Positions 1 through 5,946 of a DNA stretch of 42,228 bases are shown one piece after another (position 1 is the first letter of the stretch; each line of letters opens with the position of its first letter). The notes under the pieces were generated by a model, which was not told where the DNA came from, searched no databases, and saw only the letters and a program-made list of their open reading frames with translations. A program made the position numbers and the translations under genes. The DNA comes from Lentzea flava. Lineage in GTDB: Bacteria; Actinomycetota; Actinomycetes; Mycobacteriales; Pseudonocardiaceae. The DNA lies in contig NZ_BMRE01000062.1 of the NCBI RefSeq assembly GCF_014648475.1, positions 1 to 42,228 of the forward strand, read 5' to 3'.

Positions 1-40
1 CAGGGTGTGTCACTTGCTCCGCGACACGAACTGTGTCAAC

Positions 41-1150
41 TCAGCTGAGACTGAAGACGCCGCCGTCGCGGTGCCAGTAGGTCACCTCCGACCCGGACAG
101 GCTGACCTCGTCGTGTTCCACACCGGACAGGTACCGGGTCACGTCCTCGGTCCTGCCGATGCCGACGAACACGTTCTGGCCGGTCTTCAGCCGCACCTCG
201 CCCAGCCAGTTGTCGGCGAGCACCCAGTCCGCGTCGGTCCAGCGCAGTTCCACCGTGCCGAACTCGAGCGCGTATCCGTTGCCGTGGAACGACTGCGCGC
301 TCGTGCTGAGGAACCCCTCTGCGTCGCGCTGCGTCGAGTCGGCCCAGAGCCCGAAGCCGCCGGTGCCGCCCAGCGCGCCACCGGTGACGAACAGCAGTGC
401 GCCGATGACGACGGCGATGACCCGTCCCGGCGTCCAGCCGCCGTGACCGGACGCCGGTGGCGGCGATGGCTGCTCGATCGTCGTGACGCCGGGCTCCTCG
501 CCGCCCGAGTCGAACCGGAACGGCGGGTAGGTGTCGGTCATCAGCCCGGCGTAGGCCGCCACGCGCAGCGCCCAGCGGTCCATGCCGAGCACGAAGTCGA
601 AGAGCCCCTTGGGATAGCGGCCGGTGAAGAGCAACGCCACGCCCGCGAACAACGCCATCAGGCCGACCAGCCCGCCGGAGTTGTAGACGGTCTCCCCCGT
701 CTGATAGGCGACGTAGCTGCCGCCGCCGACGAAGAACCCGACGATGAGGTAGTGCGGAATCGCGAGCAGCCACCACTTCACCAGCACCAGGCCGCGCGAG
801 AGGTGCTCGGGGTAGGCGATGTCGAGGGTGGCCGGGTAGTCCGGCTCCGCGCCGAGGCTGAACGGCGGATAGCGGTCGGTCGCCAGGGCGCCGTAGGTGT
901 AGTAGGCGACGCGCCACGACCAGCGCAGCACGCCGACGTTGAAGTCGAACAGGACGCGCGGGTAGCGGCCGGTGATCAGGATCGCGAAGAACGCCACCAC
1001 GCTGAAGACCGCGAACCCCAGCCACAGCAACGCGAGCAGCAGGTAGTGCGGGATCGCGAGGAACCACTTCACCAGCCACAGCCAGCGGCTCAGGCCCGGT
1101 TCCAGGTGGGCGTGCACGTGCACCGGATAACCGGCGGTAGCGGTGGTCAT
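41..1150 (-). CDS. DUF4389-domain membrane protein with two copies of the domain
   Basis: Integral membrane protein of unknown function, 369 aa. The sequence is an internal duplication. Residues about 8-100 and 115-210 each carry the pattern LVKW-(F/W)LAIPHY, a membrane pair, TGRYP-(R/K)-LFDF, a second helix, then T-D-(R/T)-YPPF, which is the DUF4389 signature. A proline/glycine linker follows, then one more membrane helix near residues 225-250 and a hydrophilic C-terminal part of about 100 residues that is probably extracytoplasmic. The ATG at 1150 is preceded by a strong GGGAGGA ribosome site. The gene lies downstream of the stress-protein genes on the same strand, with a 108-bp gap, and has no palindromic box like theirs. 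The domain assignment is secure; no biochemical role is known for the family. Confidence 0.85.
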   Translation of the reverse strand: MTTATAGYPVHVHAHLEPGLSRWLWLVKWFLAIPHYLLLALLWLGFAVFSVVAFFAILITGRYPRVLFDFNVGVLRWSWRVAYYTYGALATDRYPPFSLGAEPDYPATLDIAYPEHLSRGLVLVKWWLLAIPHYLIVGFFVGGGSYVAYQTGETVYNSGGLVGLMALFAGVALLFTGRYPKGLFDFVLGMDRWALRVAAYAGLMTDTYPPFRFDSGGEEPGVTTIEQPSPPPASGHGGWTPGRVIAVVIGALLFVTGGALGGTGGFGLWADSTQRDAEGFLSTSAQSFHGNGYALEFGTVELRWTDADWVLADNWLGEVRLKTGQNVFVGIGRTEDVTRYLSGVEHDEVSLSGSEVTYWHRDGGVFSLS

Positions 1151-1258
1151 GAAATCCTCCCGAAAGCGATCAGCTGTTTGCTCGCTGCACGCGGATCTCG
1201 ACCTCCGGCGGCTGCCGGACGGAGAGCCGGTGGAAGATCGGTCTTGCCGACGTGATGG

Positions 1259-1720
1259 TCATGCGGGACTCACGGCCCCTCGCGCGTCGCCCGCCTTCAC
1301 GACCACGACGGGACAGCTCGCGTGGTGCACGCAGTAGGAGCTCACCGAGCCGAGCAGCAGTTCGGCCAGCGGGCCGTGCCCCCGGTTGCCCACCACGAGA
1401 AACCTCGCGTCGTGGGACATCTCGACCAGCAGCTTCCTCGCTTCGCCCTCGACGAGGATCTCGCGCAGCTGCACTCCCGTCACGTTCACCGCCGCCTCGT
1501 CCATGATCTTGCGCTGCGCCCTCTCCGCGGCTGCCTCGCTCAGGCCGTCCGGGTCGGGGAACGCCTCCGTCATCAGGCCGTACTCCAGGTGCCACACGGA
1601 GATCACGTCGAGCGGGCACGCCAGCGCACGGGCCTGCTCGACGGCCCAGCGCAACGCCGCCGCCGCGGCCGCCGAGCCGTCCACACCCACCACGATCGGG
1701 CTGAGTTCGTCGTCGCTCAT
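1259..1720 (-). CDS. Universal stress protein, single domain
   Basis: UspA-family protein of 153 aa, the usual single-domain length. VVGVDGS near residues 10-16 is the first strand with the nucleotide-contacting Asp14. The ATP-binding signature G-x2-G-x9-G-S is intact at G111, G114 and G124-S125, so this should be an ATP-binding USP. An in-frame start exists 24 bases upstream (1744), but the ATG at 1720 begins the protein just ahead of the conserved domain and keeps the same spacing to its upstream palindromic box as the neighbouring stress genes, so 1720 is preferred. USPs act in the cytoplasm in hypoxia, starvation and dormancy responses; the exact role here is unknown. Confidence 0.9.
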   Translation of the reverse strand: MSDDELSPIVVGVDGSAAAAAALRWAVEQARALACPLDVISVWHLEYGLMTEAFPDPDGLSEAAAERAQRKIMDEAAVNVTGVQLREILVEGEARKLLVEMSHDARFLVVGNRGHGPLAELLLGSVSSYCVHHASCPVVVVKAGDARGAVSPA

Positions 1721-1780
1721 GCACTTCAGCGTCGTGCCCGGCACGCTCCGGGGTCAGTGGCCCGTGGCCCGCACGGCACA

Positions 1781-1793
1781 GGACCTTCGTCCC
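1781..1793 (-). promoter_or_regulatory. DosR/DevR-like palindromic box upstream of the USP gene
   Basis: On the minus strand this reads GGGACGAAGGTCC, close to the core of the mycobacterial dormancy-regulator box (GGGAC-N4-GTCCC). It lies in the short gap between the CBS gene stop codon and the USP gene. Its centre (1786.5) is 66.5 bp before the USP start, the same distance as in the neighbouring genes. Regulator identity is inferred. Confidence 0.65.
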
Positions 1794-1795
1794 GG

Positions 1796-2356
1796 TCAGG
1801 ACGCGACAGCGGTTCTCCGCACACCCGGCACGGTCCGCACCAGTGCCTCGACGACCCTGCGCTCGGCCTCGTCGGCGAACGGACCGCGCACGCTCACCTC
1901 GCCGTCGTCGACCGCCACCGTCCATCGTGGACCGCCGCTGTAGGCCCGCAGCGCGCCCTCGACCCGCGCCGCGAGCACGGCGTCGGCCGGTGTGAGGATG
2001 CGCAACAGGTCGCTGCGGCTCACCACGCCCACGAGCAGCTCGTCGTTCGCCACGATCGGCAGGCACCGCAACCGTTCCGAGAGCATGGTCGCGGTCAGCT
2101 CCGCGGGCGTGGCCGTCATCGGCGCGCTGATCACCGGATGGCGCATCACCCGTGCGACCGGGCCCTTCGCCGCCGCCGGCGTCATGCCGGCCAGCAGGAG
2201 GTCGGCGCCCGACACGATGCCGACCAGCCTGCCTTCGTCGTCCACCACCGGCAGCGCGGAGAAGCCGTGCTCGCCCAGCACCGCACTCGCCGTGCGGACG
2301 GGGGTGTCCGGGTTCACCACGACCGCCGGACCGGTCATCACATCTGCTGCGTTCAT
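1796..2356 (-). CDS. CBS-domain pair with C-terminal BON-like domain
   Basis: Cytoplasmic 186-aa protein. It has two CBS motifs (residues about 8-60 and 70-122). The first contains FSALPVVDDEGRLVGIVS and the second LRCLPIVANDELLVGVVS. A BON-like segment follows (about 122-184) with the pattern VDDGEVSVRGPFADEAERR. CBS pairs bind adenine nucleotides and usually sense energy state; BON domains bind phospholipid or nucleate contacts. CBS-pair proteins such as mycobacterial HRP1 (Rv2626c) are classic members of the DosR dormancy regulon, which fits the box at 2415-2430 upstream. The ATG at 2356 has a modest AGAGG ribosome site. It lies between two USP genes, each with its own box, so the genes look like a co-regulated set rather than one operon. 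Confidence 0.88.
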   Translation of the reverse strand: MNAADVMTGPAVVVNPDTPVRTASAVLGEHGFSALPVVDDEGRLVGIVSGADLLLAGMTPAAAKGPVARVMRHPVISAPMTATPAELTATMLSERLRCLPIVANDELLVGVVSRSDLLRILTPADAVLAARVEGALRAYSGGPRWTVAVDDGEVSVRGPFADEAERRVVEALVRTVPGVRRTAVAS

Positions 2357-2414
2357 GTCGTTGAGCCTCTGTCTCTCTCGCGTGCCGCGGCAGAGCGGTT
2401 GGGCACGCCCGTGC

Positions 2415-2430
2415 GGGGACGTAGGTCCCC
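2415..2430 (-). promoter_or_regulatory. DosR/DevR-like box upstream of the CBS gene
   Basis: GGGGACGTAGGTCCCC is a perfect inverted repeat (GGGGAC / GTCCCC, 4-bp spacer) matching the GGGAC-N4-GTCCC dormancy box. Its centre (2422.5) is exactly 66.5 bp before the CBS gene start at 2356. It is the best palindrome of the four copies in this region. The binding factor is inferred. Confidence 0.72.
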
Positions 2431-2435
2431 GTCCG

Positions 2436-3329
2436 TCACTCGGATTTGCGGACGATCGCCAGCGGACACGGCGCGTGGTACACGAGCGCCTGGCTCGTGG
2501 ACCCCAGCAGCATGCCCACGAATCCCCCGTGGTCGTGGCTTCCGACCACCAGCAGCTGGGCCTCGGCGCCGTAGCGCATCAACGCCCGCGCCGGCCTGTC
2601 CCGCAGCACGACCCGCCGCACCTCGACGTCCGGGTACTTCTCCTGCCACCCGGCGAGGCGCTGCGCGAGGAGCCTGCGTTCGTCCTCCTCCACCTGCGCC
2701 CAGTCGATCGCGATGCGCGAGACGTTGTAGGCGCTGTCGACGGTGAAGTCCTGCGACGTCATCACGGCGGTCAACGGCGCGCCGCGCAACGAGGCCTCCT
2801 CGAACGCGAACGCCACCGCGGCCTCGCTCGTCGGCGACCCGTCCACGCCCACGACGACCGGCCCACCGGGCACCTCCGTGCCGCGCACCACGACCACCGG
2901 GCTACGGCCGTGGGCGGCGAGCGCGAGCGCCGTCGACCCGACCAGCAGGCCGGTGACGGTGCCGAGCCCCTGGGACCCGATCACCACGAGCCGCGCCTTC
3001 TCCGACTCCTCCACGAGCAACGCCGTGCCACCGCAGCACACCACCTCGGTCGTGATCTCCACGTCCGGCGCCGTGGCACGGGCGGCCGCGGCCGCCTCGG
3101 TCAGCCAGTCGCGGGCCTGCGTCTCGATCGCGTGCCTGGCCTCGACCGCCGTGATCACCAGGTCCGGATAGCCGTTGACGGGCAACATGAAGCCGTGCAC
3201 GAGCCGCAACGGCACCTGGTGCCGTGCGCACTCGGCCGCCGCCCAGCTCGCGGCGGCGAGCGCCGACGCCGATCCGTCGATCCCCACGACGACCGGCGCG
3301 TCCGGGGCTTTCATCCTCTGGTCGCTCAT
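2436..3329 (-). CDS. Universal stress protein, tandem two-domain
   Basis: 297-aa cytoplasmic protein made of two UspA domains, like the mycobacterial Rv2623 type. Domain 1 starts with VVVGIDGS near residue 13 and has an intact G-x2-G-x9-GS ATP motif (GSQGLG...GS). Domain 2 starts with VVVGVDGS near residue 160. Its motif reads GSHDHGG...GS, so the second glycine of G-x2-G is replaced by Asp and nucleotide binding there may be altered. The ATG at 3329 is chosen because the sequence upstream does not resemble USPs and because it keeps the about 67-bp spacing to the box at 3391. An upstream in-frame start at 3422 exists but would bury the box inside the gene. Confidence 0.9.
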   Translation of the reverse strand: MSDQRMKAPDAPVVVGIDGSASALAAASWAAAECARHQVPLRLVHGFMLPVNGYPDLVITAVEARHAIETQARDWLTEAAAAARATAPDVEITTEVVCCGGTALLVEESEKARLVVIGSQGLGTVTGLLVGSTALALAAHGRSPVVVVRGTEVPGGPVVVGVDGSPTSEAAVAFAFEEASLRGAPLTAVMTSQDFTVDSAYNVSRIAIDWAQVEEDERRLLAQRLAGWQEKYPDVEVRRVVLRDRPARALMRYGAEAQLLVVGSHDHGGFVGMLLGSTSQALVYHAPCPLAIVRKSE

Positions 3330-3387
3330 GCCACCGACGATTCCGCCGCACACCACCACCTGGGCAGTGCGGACCGGCTCACCGTGC

Positions 3388-4518
3388 TCAGGTCCTTCGG
3401 CCCTGCGCGGCGAGGCGATCACGCGCCGCCGCGAGGTAGGTCGCCGCGGGCATGCCGGCGAACAGCTGCCACTCCTGCGGCATCGAGCTCGCCTCGTCGA
3501 GGAACCGCAAAGCCGGCTCCGCGGTGCGGTGGCGGAACAACGCCCCGAACGCCCGCTCCAGCTGCGCCGGCTCCCGCCTCACGACGTCGAGCAGCACGCC
3601 GTCGAACATCCGGAACCGCGCGGGCGGCACCGGCACGTCGAACGGATGGCCGTGCCGGTGCAGCGACTCGGCGATCGCCGCGCTGTCGCGCTGGATCCGC
3701 TGGTAGGCGAACCCGGTCGACGCCTTGAGCAGGCCCGCCTCGGCACCGATCGCGACCACTGAGCCGTTCCAGCGCGACACCGGCCGCGACCGCAACGGCA
3801 GCACGGCGTGCTCGGCCCGCTCGACCTCGTGGCCACCCGTGCGCACCACCTCGGTGAGGTACTCGCCGAGCGCTTCTCCTTGCGCCACCCCGTTTTCGAC
3901 CACACCGGGAGCGGTGAACGACGTGTGCTCCACCAGGGCGTGATGCGCGTCGAACGGCAACACGTAGACGAAGCTCGCACCACCGACCTGCGCCGTGCGG
4001 AAGTCGAACAGAGTCGGTATCTCCGCGTCGAACGCCGCGCGCTCGCTGCGCACGTACCAGCCGCGGAAGGCGAGACAGGCGTCGACCGGCGGCACCACCG
4101 CCGGGCCGATCACGCTGTCGAAGACCCACGTCGCCCGCAGGTGCTGCCCGTCGACGACCACCCCGTCCTGCTCGACGCCGTCCACGTGGCCCCGCAGGGT
4201 GGTGAAGTGCCGCAACGGCGCGGTGAACCGCCCGGCCACCGCCGCCAGATCACCACCCCGCACCACCCGGTACCGGTAGCGCCCCAGCCGCAGGACCCTC
4301 GTCTCGCCGGACACGTGCACCCGGATCCGGTCGAACCACCGGCAGGCCGCGGCGTCGAGCAGGCCGGGCCGATCACTCCAGGACGCCCAGGTCCTCTCCG
4401 CGAGCGGACGGCTGCCGTCGTCGACCACGACGACGGGATGCCGGTGGTCCGCGACGGCGAGATGCGCCGCGAGACTCAGCCCGCTCAGCCCTCCGCCGGC
4501 GATCACGATCCGCGTCAT
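3388..4518 (-). CDS. crtY: Lycopene beta-cyclase, CrtY type
   Basis: Flavin-dependent lycopene cyclase of 376 aa, converting the linear ends of lycopene to beta-ionone rings at the membrane. The FAD/NAD(P)-binding motif GGGLSGLSLA sits at residues 8-17. Family landmarks follow: ASWSD, FRGWYV, the LPFDAHHALVEHTSF stretch with the conserved acidic residue, and GLLKASTGFAYQRIQRD near the C-terminus. An in-frame start 84 bases upstream (4602) would add 28 residues unrelated to the family; the ATG at 4518 starts four residues ahead of the Rossmann strand and is preferred. No phytoene synthase, desaturase or GGPP synthase is in the window, so its substrate must come from genes elsewhere. A dormancy-like box lies 65.5 bp upstream, grouping it with the stress genes. 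Confidence 0.88.
   Translation of the reverse strand: MTRIVIAGGGLSGLSLAAHLAVADHRHPVVVVDDGSRPLAERTWASWSDRPGLLDAAACRWFDRIRVHVSGETRVLRLGRYRYRVVRGGDLAAVAGRFTAPLRHFTTLRGHVDGVEQDGVVVDGQHLRATWVFDSVIGPAVVPPVDACLAFRGWYVRSERAAFDAEIPTLFDFRTAQVGGASFVYVLPFDAHHALVEHTSFTAPGVVENGVAQGEALGEYLTEVVRTGGHEVERAEHAVLPLRSRPVSRWNGSVVAIGAEAGLLKASTGFAYQRIQRDSAAIAESLHRHGHPFDVPVPPARFRMFDGVLLDVVRREPAQLERAFGALFRHRTAEPALRFLDEASSMPQEWQLFAGMPAATYLAAARDRLAAQGRRT
3391..3403 (-). promoter_or_regulatory. Degenerate DosR/DevR-like box upstream of the tandem USP gene
   Basis: On the minus strand this reads GGGCCGAAGGACC, a weaker match to GGGAC-N4-GTCCC that keeps the GAAG centre of the boxes at 1781 and 4576. Its centre (3396.5) is 67.5 bp before the USP start at 3329. 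It overlaps the very end of the lycopene cyclase gene. Support comes mostly from its position. Confidence 0.45.
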
Positions 4519-4575
4519 GCGCCCACTGTCGTCCCCGAGTCCCCTGGCCGACACGGCACTGCGGACCGCGCAGAT

Positions 4576-4590
4576 GGGGACCTTCGTCCC
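4576..4590. promoter_or_regulatory. DosR/DevR-like box between crtY and a divergent membrane-protein gene
   Basis: GGGGACCTTCGTCCC matches GGGAC-N4-GTCCC. Its centre (4583.5) is 65.5 bp before the lycopene cyclase start (4518, minus) and 42.5 bp before the divergent gene start (4626, plus). The latter is the usual activator position if that transcript is leaderless. One box may therefore serve both genes. Confidence 0.65.
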
Positions 4591-4625
4591 TGCGCTCGCC
4601 ACCGCCGATGGCCGATCGTTGAACC

Positions 4626-5222
4626 ATGAGCACCACGCTGACGACCGTCCGCAAGAGCTGGTTCGCCTGGGTGACGGCCGGTGAGTTCACCGGCTTCCTC
4701 GCCCCGGCCCTCGCCGGCGCGCTGACGTCGTCGGCCCCGCTGCTCGTCCTCGCGGGCATCGTGGAGGGCGTGATCCTCGGTGCGGCGCAGTGCCTCGTCC
4801 TGCGCCGCACCTTCCACTCCTTCGACGCACCGCGCTGGATCGGCGTCACAGCCCTCGCCGCGGGGTTCGCCTGGGCGGTCGCGATGCTCGCCGTCGACAA
4901 CGCCGACCGCCTCAACACCCTGCCGCTGCCCGCGGTGGTCGTGCTGGCGGCGATCTCGGGCAGCGGCGTCCTGCTGTCACTGGGCACCGGTCAGTGGCTC
5001 GTGCTGCGGCACCACGTCCGCAACGCCTCCGGCTGGATCTGGGCCAACGCCCTGGCGTGGGGCGCGGGACTCGTCGCGTTCGCCGCCGTCACCACTCCCC
5101 TGTGGCAACCCGGCCAGCCCACCGTCGTGATCACCCTCATCGGCGCGCTGGGCGGCCTCGTGATGGCCGCGACCATGGCCGCCGTCACCGGCTTCGCCCT
5201 CACCCGCCTGGTCGAGCGCTGA
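4626..5222 (+). CDS. Six-helix membrane protein with an internal repeat, function unknown
   Basis: 198-aa integral membrane protein with about six hydrophobic segments and no recognised catalytic motif. It appears to be an internal duplication of about 95 residues. Each half carries a Q-(C/W)-LVLR motif (QCLVLRR near residue 57, QWLVLRH near 126) at the end of a helix, followed by a W-I or W-x-W segment. The ATG at 4626 has no clear ribosome site and lies 36 bp beyond the box at 4576-4590, compatible with a leaderless transcript. It is divergent from lycopene cyclase and ends before a strong hairpin at 5232. Function is unknown; the shared box suggests stress-linked expression. Confidence 0.75.
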   Translation: MSTTLTTVRKSWFAWVTAGEFTGFLAPALAGALTSSAPLLVLAGIVEGVILGAAQCLVLRRTFHSFDAPRWIGVTALAAGFAWAVAMLAVDNADRLNTLPLPAVVVLAAISGSGVLLSLGTGQWLVLRHHVRNASGWIWANALAWGAGLVAFAAVTTPLWQPGQPTVVITLIGALGGLVMAATMAAVTGFALTRLVER

Positions 5223-5231
5223 GAAAGGAAA

Positions 5232-5259
5232 CGGGGCAGGGAAAGAACTCCCTGCCCCG
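5232..5259. terminator. Bidirectional hairpin terminator
   Basis: An 11-bp perfect stem, CGGGGCAGGGA pairing with TCCCTGCCCCG, with a 6-nt AAGAAC loop. It lies between the ends of two convergent genes (the membrane protein ending 5222 and purQ ending 5278), so it can serve both. There is no U-run, as is common in high-GC actinobacteria. Confidence 0.8.
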
Positions 5260-5277
5260 CACACCGTTCAGCCGACG

Positions 5278-5946
5278 TCAGCGCACCGCGCGCACACCGT
5301 TCTCGAAGAACGCGAGCCGCACCTCGCGGTCCACCGCCCGCTCCGGGTGGTCCATCAGCCCGAACGACAACCCGTCCAGGCTCGTGATGCCCGCGATGTT
5401 GTCGAACGAACCGTCCGGGTTGGACTCCTTCTCGTAGCGCAGCGCCACGCGGTACTCCGCACCGGTGCTGTCCGGGTGGAAGCGGCCCTCACCGTGCGCA
5501 CACGGGAAGACGAGGGTCTGACCGCCCAGGCCGGTGAGCCACGGGCTGTCGTTCTCCTCGTCCACGACGTGACGCTGGTTCTCCTCGTTGCGGAACGTGC
5601 CGGAGCTGTTCACCTTCAGCCCCACCTTGCCGAAGCAGCCACCGCGCACCGCGATCTGGAACCCGTTGCAGATGCCGATCAGCGGCCGCGTCCGGCACGT
5701 CTCGAACTGGTCGGCCAGGTGACTGCGCAGCAACGCGCCCGCCACCGCACCCGCGCCGAGGTGGTCGCCGAACGAGAACCCGCCGGGGATGCAGAGGATG
5801 TCGGCGTCGTCGAGCCGCTCGGCACCGGCCAGCAGGTCGGCGGCGAACCTCAGCCGCGGGGTCGCACCGACCGCGGCGAAGGCCGCGACGGTCTCCTCCT
5901 GGCAGTTCGTGCCGGGGAGGTACAGGACGTTGACGGTCGGCTTCAT
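5278..5946 (-). CDS. purQ: Phosphoribosylformylglycinamidine synthase, glutaminase subunit
   Basis: PurQ, 222 aa, the class I glutamine amidotransferase that supplies ammonia to PurL for the fourth step of purine synthesis (FGAR to FGAM). The catalytic Cys is in GICNGFQI, the His in FPCAHGEGRF and the Glu in DHPERAVD; GGFSFGDHLGAG is the oxyanion-region motif. The ATG at 5946 overlaps the purL stop codon by 4 bp (ATGA), so translation is coupled and it is made after PurL from the same mRNA. Usual actinobacterial order is purS-purQ-purL; here purL comes first and no separate purS is present. Confidence 0.95.
   Translation of the reverse strand: MKPTVNVLYLPGTNCQEETVAAFAAVGATPRLRFAADLLAGAERLDDADILCIPGGFSFGDHLGAGAVAGALLRSHLADQFETCRTRPLIGICNGFQIAVRGGCFGKVGLKVNSSGTFRNEENQRHVVDEENDSPWLTGLGGQTLVFPCAHGEGRFHPDSTGAEYRVALRYEKESNPDGSFDNIAGITSLDGLSFGLMDHPERAVDREVRLAFFENGVRAVR

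Noticed and set aside
24..38. GACAC/GTGTC inverted repeat at the left edge
   Set aside because: Arms of five bases only, and the upstream context is cut off by the window edge.
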